Below are positions 1-12,080 of a stretch of 64,000 nucleotides of DNA, piece by piece. The notes under the pieces were generated by a model. The model worked only from the letters and a program-made list of their open reading frames with translations. It had not been told where the DNA came from and ran no database searches. The translations under genes were made by a program, and so were the position numbers. Each line of letters begins with the position of its first letter. Positions within the stretch are counted from its first letter, which is position 1. Source of the DNA: Phlyctochytrium arcticum (lineage: Eukaryota; Chytridiomycota; Chytridiomycetes; Chytridiales; Chytridiaceae); the NCBI GenBank assembly GCA_025602905.1, contig JAHLKI010000003.1, forward strand, positions 620,001-684,000, given 5' to 3'.

Positions 1-933
1 ATCGGACACATTCCCACAAGCCGGGAGGAGATAGCCAGTATACTGTCCTGACATTCCAAAGCATCTCACCTCACTAAACAATCAGAAACATCTGAGCCAA
101 TCAGCCAGCAATCAACATTTACGAGGATTGGAACAGGACCCACCTACAGCATCTCTTCTACATCAAGAATCAGGAGTTTACTTCAATGAGCCTCAAGATG
201 ACGACAACCTAATTCGCGCGCTAAAGAATCGTCACACTTTGCAGTGATCCTCATCGGAACCTCGCACTACATTACGAACGATTCCGACATGCTCCTCAAA
301 TACCACAGTGACTACTAGATCCCTTCAACCAGGATCGTGTCTGGTTCTTGACTGATTTAGAGACGTACTGTAGACTATTATCGGATACAAGAAGGCGATG
401 TATGAAATACACGTTTGTCAACACTTCTGCCAAAAGAGCAACTTCCACAATACAAATACGCCGTCACTCGAAACACCGTGTCAACACTTCAAACACAGTG
501 TCGACATCCGGAGACTACGAGAATACTGTACGATCAAAACCACCATAATCATTTTCGGAATTCAACCTCCACAATAAAAAACTTACCATCAGATAAATCC
601 CATTGTTCAACCGGAATTCAAGATCAAAAGTTTAACCGGAATTCAAGATCAATAACACGAAACAGGGTGTCAAGACAACATCAACAATATACAACATAGC
701 AGTTTTACCAAATCTTGGACTTGCGTAGCCGTACAGAACTACCATCTCCGGCTTCTTCAATTCTGGGACAGATGGGACAAATCGACCGCCGAATTTTCAA
801 ACGGATAGCGCGGCAACTGACAAACAAATCAACGGTGGAATATCAAATTCTGAGGTTTTCAGATTCACCCTTGGTTCCCGACCTACCTACTTACTGAACT
901 ATCTACGATGAATTCCAACTAAGAACTACCTAC

Positions 934-1011
934 AACAATCCCGATGCCGAATCTAAGGCGGAAGACCTACCTAACAATCCCGATGCCGAATCTAAGGCGG
1001 AAGACCTACCT
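934..1011. repeat. two tandem copies of a 39-bp unit
   Basis: Two copies, 934-972 and 973-1011, are identical by eye. The unit begins AACAATCCCGATGCC. No coding role is apparent. Confidence 0.85.
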
Positions 1012-1079
1012 ACAAAATTCCAACAACGAACTACCTACAACAAATTACAACGTTCACCACCGTTACCACTGATTGACAT

Positions 1080-1540
1080 CACCAATACAAATACAAGATT
1101 GAAATATATTGGCAATCTCTACAACACAACCAGATGAAAGTCTATCTTATTAACAAGGGAAATACAGTATTTTATTATGTCAAAACTTCACTGACTGGCA
1201 GAGAATAGGATACAAGAAAAAGAGACTTCGCAGAACATCGAAACAGCCAATACAAGATTGACATATCCTTTACAACAATTCCCAAGACCAGATCAGCCTC
1301 ATGAAGGTTTCTCCAAAAAAGATCAGCTTGTACAAGAATCGGTATTTCTAACCACCGCAACAACTAATACCCATGGTCGAAACAACCAATACAAGACTGA
1401 CATAACCTTTGCAACAATCCCCACATTGACATCTCGTCTGCAACAATACCTAAGATCAGCCTGATACAAGGAAAGACACGAACGGATCACCGCAACAACC
1501 AAGACAAGATTGATATATTCTTCCCAACTGCCAACAATAT
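1080..1540. repeat. degenerate direct repeats of about 115-160 bp
   Basis: A motif close to AATACAAGATTGACATA recurs near 1091, 1248, 1388 and 1503. Each is followed by similar text with CAACAAT and AGATCAGCCTG. Spacing is irregular and the copies are diverged, so this is an old tandem array rather than a satellite. Confidence 0.55.
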
Positions 1541-2023
1541 CTCAGATCAGTCTGTACAGCACGAACATTTCTCCAAACAAGATCCACCGGTATACACGAA
1601 AAATGATATGTCATCACCAATCCCATCACGATTTCTGCGAAGAATATCAGTATTCAATATCCAATTATAGCTACAATCAAGGGAACTGATGGTTTTCTCT
1701 ATTTCAAAACTCAACTGACTTGCGAAAGTTTTAGGGATTCCAAAGGACATTTCGTATTTTGACATCACAAAACCCATAAACACCAATCATTTTCAACATC
1801 ACATACAAAAATGAGATTGTATATCTGGTTTTATTCAAACACCCTTCGGATTTTCATGAGTCAAGCCTACGGCAACATTTCACAAACAAAAACTGATATT
1901 CTGGATCTGATCTTCTGTAATCCTACTACTAAAAAATGTTGGTTGCAACATGACTCATCAGGTGGCTTGGCTGGCTGCCGTAATCAGTGGATGTCCGGAC
2001 AGGGCCAGCCTTCGGACACGCGG

Positions 2024-2030
2024 TATATAA
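2024..2030 (+). promoter_or_regulatory. TATA box of Helitron A Rep/helicase gene
   Basis: TATATAA lies 78 nt upstream of the ATG at 2108. The same box is kept in Helitron B (minus strand, near 53546-53552), which supports a conserved promoter. Confidence 0.6.
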
Positions 2031-2107
2031 GGCAGACCTCCCTCCGCTCCCCTACTCTTTATCACAAAATTATCACAAAACAATACACACACACAAAGAC
2101 CTTTACT

Positions 2108-3545
2108 ATGGCTGTTGCGATTTGCTCTATTGAGCAGTTTCGGGACAGTGCAACTCTGTTTGATGCGGGCGGTATGAATTGCGAGTGCAGAAGCTGCGGC
2201 GTATTCAGGTGGAAGGCCGAGAAGGCTTCAATCTACAGCCATAACCGCAAAACCAAAGGTGATGATGTAGGCCATGTTTCTCCACATGCAGCTTTACAGC
2301 CGTTGTTTTCAGGAGCCACGAACGACTCTAAAGAGTTGCTCGCGCACATCCGAAAATGCAACCAAGCCTTTGCGTTTACCAGCATGTCCAGCAATCTTGA
2401 CTTGAACTTGGCGAGCGACCGGGATGGCATCTACACTTTCCGGGTCAACGGTGAGCTGTATCACCGGATTGGGGATGGATTGGAGGCCGAAGACGGGCAA
2501 CTGCCCAAGTTTTCTCAAATTTACTTTTTGGACGCGGAGGCTCAAAGCTCTCGACGTTTGGAGATTTTCTCCGATCTCCGGCCTATGGCGGTGGCAACTT
2601 TTCACGACGCGATGCAGACTGAGAACGCCTTGGTTCAACAGTTTGTTGCAGCGCGAGAAATGCCTCAGAGTACTACTAACATTGATCATAGTATTAACGG
2701 GTCCGCTGTACCAGCTGGTGAACATCCCCGTCGTTATAATGCGGCTGCTGCTCCGGAGGTCGCTGCTGTATGGCTCAATGACGAGCATGTTACAAACCAG
2801 GACATCGTACTTTGCAAGCGTGGTGGTGGCTTGAAGCGGATCAATGAATGTCATCCCATGTACGATGCCCTATCATATCCATTGTTCTTTCCGCAAGGTA
2901 TGATTTAAATTTGCTTTCATGTTGCTGAGCTTGAAAAGTGCGGATTTTCTGATACGGCGTTCTTGGCACAGTTGTAGGTAACCAGGGTTGGTGCATCCCA
3001 TTCAAAGAGGCTACCGGTGTAACTTTGAAAGCATTTGTACAATATCGCATGCAGTGCTGTTCTTCACCCAACGTCCTGCACATGGGGGGCAAGCTGTTTC
3101 AGCAATACATTGTTGATCAGTACCTGCGAGTTGAAGCCCAAAACTTGCAGTTCATTCGTCAAAACCAGAAGCAACTACGAGCCAAATGTTACCAAGGGAT
3201 TGTTGACGCTCTTGACAATGGTGATACCCGTACCATTGGACGACGCATTGTTATTCCTGCAACAACAATCGGGTCACCTCGTTACATGCAGCAAAGGTTC
3301 CAAGATTCTATGGCTTTGGTTCGCAAGTTTGGCAAGCCGGATCTGTTCATTACGATGACCTGCAACCCGAAGTGGCCCGAAATCACCCGCTTGTTGCTTC
3401 CTCACCAGAAGGCACAGGACCGTCCCGACATTGTTGTTTGCGTCTTTCACATGAAGTTCCAAAACATGTTGGACAGCATTGTGAAAAAGAGTGTCTTTGG
3501 CAAAGTGCAGGCTTATTGTTGCACGGTTGAGTTCCAAAAGCGGGG
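2108..3545 (+). pseudogene. Helitron A Rep/helicase protein, N-terminal fragment
   Basis: This encodes the first part of a fungal Helitron Rep/helicase, the enzyme that nicks, transfers and unwinds DNA in rolling-circle transposition. The ATG at 2108 was chosen because it lies after the TATA box and is the start kept in copy B. An 80-nt intron (2898-2977, GTATGA...GTAG) joins PQ to GNQGW. Exon 2 reads through the conserved block GGKLFQQYIVDQYLR and the FGKPDLFITMTCNPKWPE motif seen in fungal Helitrons. Similarity to copy B ends after VEFQKRG, just before the expected PHTH (HUH) residues. The reading frame then continues into unrelated sequence to 3687. Without the nuclease and helicase domains the product cannot be functional. 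Confidence 0.85.
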
Positions 3546-3879
3546 TGCGTGTTGGGCGCTGGAAAATTTGGTTGGATCCACTTTTGTCCAGGATTGGGAT
3601 TGTGCACAGCCACCCGAATTGGTTTGGTTGGTTCCCCTTGCGTGGAGTCCTTTACCAGACGCGCGATCAAGCATCCCGAACATATGAGCGAGTAAAGTCC
3701 CTTGCAAAGCGGAAACAGATCGTCCCGGTAGCTATGGAGGCTGCCAAAGAAAATAGCGACTCGTGTTATGGACACCGTCATCAGTACTAGAGGAGCGGCA
3801 CGACTTGTTGGGAGTCAATATCCGGTCAAGTTTTGTGTACAGCAAGTATATTTTACAGTTAAAGCTACTCGTTTTTGAC
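3546..3879. other. unassigned spacer between Helitron A and a MULE
   Basis: The open frames here have no recognisable family. The stretch follows the breakpoint of Helitron A and precedes the C-terminal end of the MULE on the minus strand. It may be MULE 3' flank or a terminal region; I could not find a matching inverted repeat near 6.1 kb. Confidence 0.4.
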
Positions 3880-5938
3880 TCAGTGGAAAGTCCAATTACG
3901 TTGCGATTGGGATGTGACAAATGATTCAAGTGTTTGAAGGAAAGTTTGTAGCTCAGTAGTGGCAAAAGGGTCACCTCCCGCAACCTTGTCTTCCAATTGG
4001 AAATAGTAATTCGAACGCTCTTCTGCTGCAGCATTGAGCTTCCTTTTTCGCTGGTTCCGTGCAATATCAACGGGGTTTACGGATTCCATTACGGCTGCTT
4101 GGCGGACCCGTTACTTGTAAATTTCAAATCCTGTCTCCTCAAACATCAACGCGAAATTTGCCCAGATTTCTTCTGTCAAGACTTTTTCCTTGCCGAAACT
4201 GTCCGCCTGGAAAACGTGCTTACATGGGAGCAGGTACATTCGTGCGAACAGACATTAGCATTCGAGCGTACTATACGCAGGCACTGCCTTTCCTTTCGCA
4301 ACCAGTTTCTCCACCGCCATAATCTGCTCAATTAGAAGCTGTTGAACTGGATGGGGGAATTTGGCAACCTGGGGATACAATTCGAGGTTTTTCACAGTCT
4401 TTTTCCGGAAAAGGATTTCGGAGCGATCCGCCTCCACGCGGCGCTGCTTGTTTACCTTGCAGAGACTGCGACACGCCTTGAGGATACCGGAATGTTTGCC
4501 ACAATTCTTGTTGGCTTTCACAAGCCGGTGGTATGATTCGAGTGGATTGGTCGACATGGTCTGTAGAAGGATCGGGGAATGTTGCCGGGCGCCCATCGTC
4601 CAACACTCCATTTCCTCGCGATTTGTCCAATTTCGTTGGATCTAATTAGCAATAAATGCGAGAACCCCCGGCATCGCTTCTTCTACGGCTGCTGTGGCTC
4701 CCACATCTGTTGTTTTGTTGAGCGCGATCAGAATTTTGGCAAATGCATTGTGATGACTCGCGACTCGTCGCATTAACGTGCGCACGACATGGACCTAGCG
4801 GTTGCTCAATGTCAACAAATTTTGAGAGTCAGGATTCTGCATTACGGTTTACTGTGCAAAAACGAATCTTGATCTCCTCCTTGCCTGCAGCCATTCCAGG
4901 GAAAGCTTGCCTGATTCCGTTGTTTTCGATATTAGATTGATCAATTTACATGTCTCTAGGTTGCCATTCAACACTGCACACTTCTCGCACCATCTTCCTC
5001 AGCTGCAGCAGTCCTTTCGCAACTGCGTCGGCATTCTCTGTACTCACGAAAAATTGTGCGGCGGGCAGCCAGCTGCCAAAGTTATCCCGCACCATACAGG
5101 TGAAAAGCCTCCAATCGTAACGATTGGTCTTGTGGGTCGAATCAAGGAGGACAAGGTAGCTATTGGTCGAGAGCAAGCGCAGACCTGGTTCCACGACAAA
5201 CTCAAAGCCCTCGTCTGCTTGTTCTCCACTCCCGCTGAAAAATCTCTCAATGATGTAGCCTTCCTCTCGAAGCAATTGGATAGCCTGGCTCACATCACTT
5301 GTCAACGAATCCGGGGGAGCAGCTTGGTCTTCACGCTCCCGCCAGCGAGCATTGTAGACGGCACGCGCAGAAATACGGTCCAAACCAAGTGCACTGATTC
5401 GAGAAGGGGACAACGCACGACCTATGATTTCCGGCAATGCGTGTGCAATGTCTGCATGAGCATATGGAGAGCTGGCCTCTGCCTTGATGTAATCAGAGGC
5501 ATGGGAGCACAGCTTTCTATCATCAGCGTCATGAATATCATGCCCTTCGCCATGTTCCGCATATCCAGGCTTGTGCTGAATTGTGACTTGCCCGGTGCGT
5601 TCATCAATGCTCACTTCGAGACGAGCATCGCAAGCAACTTTGTTAAATGTTGACGTGACGCGCCGCTTTTTCTTAGGCTCCCCCTCGTCGTCGCTGCGCT
5701 TTCCTTTGGACTTGCGGTGCTTATCAAACTTGCACTTAAATGTAATTTTCTTGATGCCGGATCGTTTTGCCACAGACACGTGGAGCTGCGTCCAAAAGTT
5801 ATCACCCAACTTCCATTCAGTATCGAACTCATTGAGAGGGACTTGGAACGACGAGACAGGATTGAACAATCTCTGTCGACGGTACCAAATTGATGAATTC
5901 TGTGCTTTAATCGCATTAGCTGCGCGTAGTTGGAACAT
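3880..5938 (-). pseudogene. MULE (Mutator-like) transposase, decayed
   Basis: Read on the minus strand from 5938, the ORF has a basic N-terminal region and then LLDSTHKTNRYDWRLFTCM, the usual MULE catalytic block with its first Asp. This is followed by GSWLPAAQFFVSTENADAVAKGL. At about 4946 the frame hits TAA, directly before IDQSNIENNGIRQAFPGM, which is the normal continuation. Further frame changes follow. The block ARQHSPILLQTMSTNPLESYH (4611-4255) and the C-terminus at 4089-3880 are typical of basidiomycete MULEs that end with a SWIM-like zinc-binding module. Several stops and frameshifts make it inactive. Start and exon structure upstream of 5938 are uncertain. Confidence 0.75.
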
Positions 5939-6131
5939 CTTCTGTCGAATGATTCATAGGAAATGTCCGAGAGGAAGTTGCCGCAAACAAAAAAGTTATG
6001 GACCAAGTCAAGCTGCAATTTGCCATAGTAGAAGGAAGCAATAACATTGTGCGCTGCAAAACGTGCCACAATCCATCAAGAACAAATTGTCGGTCAAGAA
6101 AAAGCATCTGTAAAGCAGAAGCCATCTCCAT

Positions 6132-9100
6132 TTGCGAGATGCACAGGCAAATCTAGCGGACAGTACTGTACCCGACCATTTAGCTACCAACAATAGTACA
6201 ATTTCAGATCCTTCTCCGATGGAAGTGGATGAGGATGTGATGGAAGTGGATTTGGAGACCCTGGGCGTGTACAATCCGAGCACCCAAACATCTGCGCCAG
6301 CGAATGGCTTGAATCTATTATGTTATATTCCCGAGCAGGCAGAAGGAGCGCGACTACAAGCAGAGGCTGAGGAGTTGGACGGCCGGAAGAGGGACGAGGA
6401 GACATTTGAGTGGGAGCAGCCACCACTAATGACCACTCATGCACCCCCTCGCCAGAATGAGAAAGATGACCCAAACTGGTTTCCATTCCCCAATCGCAAA
6501 ACAGCCCTTTGCGCTATTCTCATGACCATGCCGCGACATCCCCTGTCAAATGCGGTCCTGAAAATGAATTGGTGGTGGGCAGCACAACTTGGATTGGTAT
6601 TACCACCGATTGATGCGATTAAGAAACTGCTGGCAAAGTTACACACCAAGGTTTGTCACAACGAATGGAGTACGTACGGCCATTTCTAAATGTATTTTCC
6701 AGACTGGCGGACAAGTTGATGAGCATAAGTCGATCAATGGAACACCTTTTTACATGAACAACGTCAGCTGCATTGTTGCTCAAGAAGTTGCAAATCCCAT
6801 TGTTATGCAACATTTGCAGTGTTACGCCGAACGCAACTATGCTGTCTCCGAAATCTACCACGCCGGTAAATGGCATCAAAACGAAACAATTCAAGCTCCC
6901 ATGGTTGTGGTGCGATCATCACACATCTTTGTCCGAGACGTGGTGCGCACACAGGACGACTTCATGCTCCAAATTGAGCGATTCTATAGCCAATATGGCC
7001 AGCTTTTTGCCGAGGGAACGGGTTTGGTGGAGGATGAGGACAACTATTTTTTTTACCTCAAGCTCAATTACAACATTAATGATTTGACAGAGGTAGTCGA
7101 CCTCCGCTGCCCAACTGCCAAACCTATCGGGGGAGTTTTGAGATGCTCTACTCGGGAGGAGGAGGAAGAATACACCGTCACTCCTCTGTCCCAATCAGCT
7201 TTGGATGAAATTTTGCAGCCCCATCCCCTCAAAGTTCGTGCCAACGGCCACAGAGTCATCATGGCCCCCGTTGACCTCTTCTGTGATGACTCGGCCGTCA
7301 CCGACTCAAAGAAATGGAACCCATTCTACAACTGGGAGATGCGACTGGGCGGACTCCGCTCTTCGGAAGGGTTTCGAGACTTTCACACACATTTTCTTGC
7401 TACCAGCAACGGGGCCTCCGCCCTCGAAATGGCTAAGGCTATAGTGGATTCAATTAACACCAAGTTGGCAATGGGTGTGTGGTCTTTCGATTCAGCTTCA
7501 ATGGAACCTGTGCTGGTGACAGGAGGTGTTGTCTGCATCTTGGGCAATAATCCCATGCATTCTGAATTATGTTCCACCATTGACTTTCGATGGGGGACGC
7601 GCTTTTGCCGCGTATGTACCGTTGAGGGAAAGCTGAACAACGCGGACCAATTGATGCGATTCCCTCAGCCTGGTAAGCAGCGGAACTGGAAAGAGACCAA
7701 GGCGCAGATTGTCAAGCAACTCGACAAGGCATGTATCGGAAATGCTTCCGAAGTGCGCAGGCAACAAACCGTTACCGGTATCAAATGCCAGTTCACACAA
7801 ACTACTATTGACAAACTGTTGACGTATGCCAAAATACATACAGTTGAAGAAACGACGGCTTTTCGACAAACGCTCGGCAGCGATGAGGATCTCATCAACT
7901 CACTTTTCCGCTTGCCGTCCTTCAATGGCCATCAGGATCTTCCCGTGGAGGTTCTGCATACCATATTATTGGGTATCATCAAAAGGTTGTCACGCGCATC
8001 TCAGAAGAAGCTATCCGATCGACAGCAACGTGAGCTGCTCTTACGCGTCGATGCTCTCAATTGGCAAGGGTTTTAGCGTCCGTTTCGTGGCAAAGAGATG
8101 GTACAATACGGAGGGTCGCTCATAGGCAAAGACTTTCGGCGATGGATCCAAGTGGCGCCATTTGCGTACGACGGCTTTCTGCCAGAAAGTTGGATGAGAG
8201 CATGGTTCTGCATGGCCGACGTCTTCCTATTAGTCTATGTGCAATCAATCCCAAACATGGAGCTCTACCTTCGCGATCTACAGAGGGCTATGACGGCAAT
8301 GTATGCGTCCATCTGTGACATCGATATTGCCATCTTCTCGCGTCGCAGGTACCATGCCCTCGTTCACATTATCGAGGACATTGGTCGCTTTGGTCCCCCG
8401 CGTCTTTATGCATCAGAGAAGTTCGAGAGTTTCAATCCAATAGTCCGCAACAAACTCAACCATACCAACCGCCATTCTCCTTCCAAGGATGTGTCCATTC
8501 GATTTGCCTGGTTCCGAACAATTCGTCATCTGATCAGTGGAGGTTGCTGGGAAGAGAATGCCTCTTGGGTTAACGCCGGACCAAACGTTCAGAATCTTTT
8601 TCGGGATGAGACTGTCAGGAGCGTCTTAGGTGATTCACTGACACAATATTATTGCAATCATCAATTAATTTCCGTCCATCCTCAGGTCTGTCATCGAGTC
8701 AGGATGAAACTCCCAAAGCCCTGTATACTCTCAAAGTGGACAAAGAACCAATGCCCTTCCAAGATACCCTCACTCCTCAAATCACCACATTCGCTCCCTC
8801 TTCCAAACAACAACAATACCAAAGATGGACAAGCGTGTTAAGGAATCCCTGCAACCATCCAGGGAGATCGAACCAGCAATGGCTTAGGCTGGTTACAATG
8901 ACCGCTGTATCCTGAAACAGCAAAGGACATCGTACAAAACCAGAGGACCCATCAGGCCTCCCCATACACTTTTACACAATACATATCCTTCCAACCAGAT
9001 AATTCTTAACAAAGCGCGATAGTTACGCATGCTATTATACGCGTACGAATTGGCGACTTCGTGGGATTGTCTGACGGGTCTTTCGGGAGAGTTCTGGAAA

Positions 9101-9828
9101 TTTTGGAACAGATTGTTCCTAAAAACGCAAAACGCTGCTCCGCACGCTTCCTGATTGAAGAATACGACCTCTCTGGGGAATACCACCGACAATGTCCTGT
9201 TATCCATGGACTTGGCTCGTATGCAGTGATAGCGGGGCGTGACATCCAAGGAGGAATCAACTGCCAGCATTGGTGCTCTGCATCTTGCAAGACCGGCAAA
9301 GAAGATGAATTGGTGCTGGAGGGCCGACGCAGAACCATTCATCATGACGCTTGGATTCACTCAGATGAAAAGCGTTTCCTTATCAATGTCTTTTGTATGC
9401 AGCATGAGTGGGTCAGGAACAGGTTTCCCCAACAATACCCAACTCTTGAGTCCACAAATTTGGAACAACATTGCAAAGACGCGTTTGATCGACAAGGCGA
9501 GGAACTGGACCGACTTGAAGCTGTGCTCGACCTACAAGGTACGAGTTCTGTTGCTGATTTCCTGCTAACATGTCCACATAATGATCCACATTATATCGCA
9601 GACATTGCCAATCCCGCAAATCATGATGATGCTGAAGATGACGTATCTTCTGTTGCGTCATCTGCGACTACAGAGTACACCTTTGTCTTGGAAAATCCTT
9701 CTCAACCCACGGCATCTGGTAGCGGACAACGACGTCGAGGTCGCCCACGAAACAGCAGAGGACCAGGCCGCCAAGGCAGTGAGTATTACATCATTTTTGA
9801 CTTTGATGCAATGATAGTGACGCAATGA
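6132..9828 (+). pseudogene. CMC/Plavaka-type transposase (copy 1)
   Basis: This is a member of a transposase-like family abundant in mushroom-forming fungi and usually grouped with CACTA/CMC elements (Plavaka type); the family name is from memory. Exon 1 (6132-6650) ends in an acidic region and a PNWFPFPNRKTALCAIL block. A 52-nt intron (6651-6702) joins HTK to TGGQVDEHK. Later come LFCDDSAVTDSKKWNPFYNW, NNPMHSELCSTIDF with a following CRVC, and SEKFESFNPIVRNKLNHTN near 8420-8470. The frame is broken by one TAG at 8074-8076, with homology continuing in the same frame. A C-terminal module (IGDFVGLSDGSFGRVLEI...) lies at 9049-9440. The related copy at 62198-64000 shows the same order of motifs. 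Exons between 8690 and 9040 are unclear. Confidence 0.75.
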
Positions 9829-9889
9829 CATTTTCCTTCGCCATTTTCCACAGGATCCACATCAGCACGCCCATCACCCAGCTTGTCGC

Positions 9890-9897
9890 CTATAAGT
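9890..9897 (+). promoter_or_regulatory. TATA-like element upstream of 9983 gene
   Basis: CTATAAGTAG lies about 90 nt before the ATG at 9983, followed by a pyrimidine-rich stretch and CAATAAAATGG around the start. The arrangement matches the promoters of Helitron copies A and B. Confidence 0.4.
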
Positions 9898-9982
9898 AGC
9901 AATCGGGCTTTGCATCCTCCCCCTCCTGTATCATACAAATCGCAACTTTTTGAGTGGGCTCGTTACCCTTTTTCTCAATAAA

Positions 9983-11135
9983 ATGGCTTCTCAACACCAA
10001 CAATCCGCTGCCTCTGGCTCTTCTCAACCAATTACTCCCAACAGAACAGGTGCAGGTGCCTCAAGCTTCATGTCACGGCTGGCGCTGAATAAGCGAAAAA
10101 GAACGGTGTCGACTGACCGGGTAAGTGAAATTATGCTCTGTATCAGTATGCCAGTCACTGAATCTCCTCAACCAGGATCATGATTCCGACGATGAGTCCG
10201 GTGTTCTCAACCCCAATACTGACACCCCCACCCCGCCCAACGGATCTCCCTTCAGGCCCACATCGGGATTTCCACTGTTGGTGCAAAGTGCATCAGCCCT
10301 GCTCCAACGCCTCAAAGTTGACCGTCAGCTCGAGCACGCCGGGATTCAGTTTGCCGCTATGGGCATGGGCGAACAGCTACTCAGCTTGTTTGTCGCCATT
10401 GAGAAACTCAATAGGAAGGTTGTAGGAGTGCAAACGTCTGAGATCCAGAATTTCGAGGTTAATCCGAGTCTGAAGGTAAGCATTTTCGAAAATCCATCTG
10501 CTATACCAATCATTAATATTTTTATTCTTGAAGGCAAACATCAAAAAAGAGGTCCGGGATTACTCCCAAAACCCTTTCAAAACTCGTTTCTACAAAGAAT
10601 CGGTTGGGGTTACTGACAAACTTTTCGATGACGAGTTGGGAGTCGCTGCTAACCTCAAAACAGTTGAATCAATTTACAAAACCGTACAAACTGCGGTCAG
10701 TGACGAGTTTGCCCAAGTCAAGACACGAATGAAGAAAGCTATTCTAGGAGGTCCTGGAGGAGAGGTCAGTACTTGACTGTTGGTCGAGTTGGCAAATGAC
10801 ATTTTTGGTGTCGATCATTCTCTGGACCAGAAAAACCGTGCAGCCGTCATGGTATGTATTCACTGCATCAATTCCCATGTCCATATTTGCTGATGTTTGT
10901 TTGTATAGCGCACTTTCGCACAAGCATTTACGTTCGAGGAGGCGAGTCCCTACAAATTCTGGGAAAGCATGACCAACGCGCTTACGGAGCTGCAAGCGGA
11001 GCAAGGAGTCGATCTCACAAGGTAAACGTTGAAGTGTTTTTTTCGGGTCTTTGGACTTCTCATTATTTATTCCTATCCAGCACCGTTGAAGAAATGGGGC
11101 GAGAAGATGAGGTATCACACTCTGGTGCCTTTTGA
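9983..11135 (+). CDS. multi-exon gene of unknown function
   Basis: I do not recognise this protein. The ATG at 9983 has a good context. Clear introns lie at 10121-10175 (GTAAGT...CCAG, 55 nt) and 10476-10533 (GTAAGC...GAAG, 58 nt), and both keep the frame. A GTATGT...TATAG intron lies at about 10852-10908 and another GTAAAC...CCAG intron near 11022-11080. The N-terminus is Ser/Gln-rich, followed by a Pro/Thr linker (TDTPTPPNGSP). A predicted helical core follows, with LLSLFVAIEKLNRKV, FEVNPSLKANIKKEVRDY and FTFEEASPYKFWESM. It could be an accessory ORF of the neighbouring CMC/Plavaka-type element (same strand, 150 nt downstream) or an independent fungal gene. The junction near 10765-10795 is doubtful, so the gene may be broken. 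Confidence 0.5.
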
Positions 11136-11560
11136 TAAGACGTTACTCGGTAGGTGGTACCTTTGAGAGATGAAAACTCGCTCGTTGAACTAATCGCATT
11201 GACACACAGAGAGTGCGCTCATTGATGCTTTCATGTATTTTGTCATTCTTTGTTTCCCCCTCTCCTTTCATTTGTATTTGAGAGCTATTTTTTCTGAATA
11301 ATATTGCATATCCGGCCATGGCATGATTGACTTAGAAGATTGACAAAGTATTGGAATCCCATGAGTGTATCAACATTTCAGGTATCAACATTGGAGCAAT
11401 ATGGATTGAAATGTTGCTACAATGTGTGGAGGTCCATCTGTAGTAAATGCGAGCACCCTAACCTTGCCACAATAAAACAGGCGCTATTGAGACAATATTT
11501 TATTGACATTGACACAATGTTGGCCATCACATTGCACCAACAGTGGAGACTTTAGGGGTG
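11136..11560. other. intergenic spacer
   Basis: No coding signal. AT-rich, with short ORFs only. It leads into a promoter-like region at 11561. Confidence 0.5.
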
Positions 11561-11568
11561 TATAAAAG
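11561..11568 (+). promoter_or_regulatory. TATA box (TATAAAAG)
   Basis: TATAAAAG lies about 135 nt upstream of an ATG at 11698, with a CT-rich leader between. This suggests a genuine gene start for the unit that was later split by the hAT insertion. Confidence 0.45.
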
Positions 11569-11697
11569 CAGGGTCATCCCAATCTCCCTACTCAATCTCT
11601 ACTCAGTGCCTGTTTCCATGCCTGCCTATTTCTGCTAAGACTGGCACAATCCAATATCAAACAAATTTTGATCCACACAATACATAATACACCTACC

Positions 11698-12080
11698 ATG
11701 TCAAAATTGGCGGTTACTAAATCTCCAGGGGTTCTTTACAATATCTCCGGCAATGACAAGGAAGAACACAACTGCCGCAGCTGCGCCATCCGCTTATGTC
11801 CAAACTCCAACACTGGGAGCTTCTGTGGAGCTTTGCATGTCTGCCCATCTTCAAACTTAGACAATTCTTTTGGGTATTTGCTATCGTCCAGAAAAGACTC
11901 TCAATATATTTAGCGTGAACTGCTGGGCATTGTAAGCATCTTTACACTCTTGTGCAATTTTTCGGTATCTCTAGCTAACTTCTTTTCTAGTTCAATCGAA
12001 TATGAGCGACAATCCACCAAAGCAAGATACAGATCAAGAGGCCCACTCTTATGGTCAACGTAGGGAGATCCGCTGGGAAC
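11698..12080 (+). pseudogene. 5' part of the gene split by the hAT element
   Basis: An ATG at 11698 opens a short Cys-containing ORF (MSKLAVTKSPGVLY... to 11913) downstream of a TATA box. A second ATG at 12001 opens a frame that enters the target duplication CTGGGAAC (12073-12080). Directly beyond the hAT element (from 25599), the same strand carries a FAR1-like DNA-binding ORF. I infer that this stretch is the 5' end of that gene, joined through one or more introns (for example an acceptor at ACGTAG, 12059-12064). The exact exon structure cannot be fixed by eye. Confidence 0.35.

Larger units (their letters stand above)
1..1920. other. non-coding, repeat-rich DNA left of Helitron A
   Basis: No convincing coding region is present; the ORFs are short and show no family signature. 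The stretch is rich in C and A on the plus strand and contains short direct repeats. A 19-nt unit occurs at about 608-626 and again at about 633-651, a 39-bp unit is duplicated at 934-1011, and a diverged 115-160 nt unit recurs between 1080 and 1540. It ends exactly where the sequence shared with Helitron B begins (1921). It is best read as old mobile-element non-coding DNA of unknown family. Confidence 0.6.
1921..3545 (+). mobile_element. Helitron A, 5' part (3' truncated)
   Basis: Homology with Helitron B (minus strand, 53655 downward) starts abruptly at 1921 with TCCTACTACTAAAAAATG, preceded by A, and the flanks then differ. A 5' TC next to a host A is the known Helitron start (insertion between A and T). 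The shared part covers the promoter, the start of the Rep/helicase ORF and its 80-nt intron, and stops at about 3542, just before the HUH motif. The rest of the Rep domain, the helicase and the 3' hairpin end are missing. The two copies look roughly 95% identical or better by eye. The right boundary is a truncation or recombination junction, not a true end. Confidence 0.8.

Noticed and set aside
2309..2854. 181-codon ORF on the minus strand, mirrored at 52722-53267
   Set aside because: It is the antisense shadow of the Helitron Rep gene. It is kept in both copies only because the copies are nearly identical.
4907..5653. 248-codon plus-strand ORF
   Set aside because: It lies antisense to the MULE catalytic region and has no family signature.
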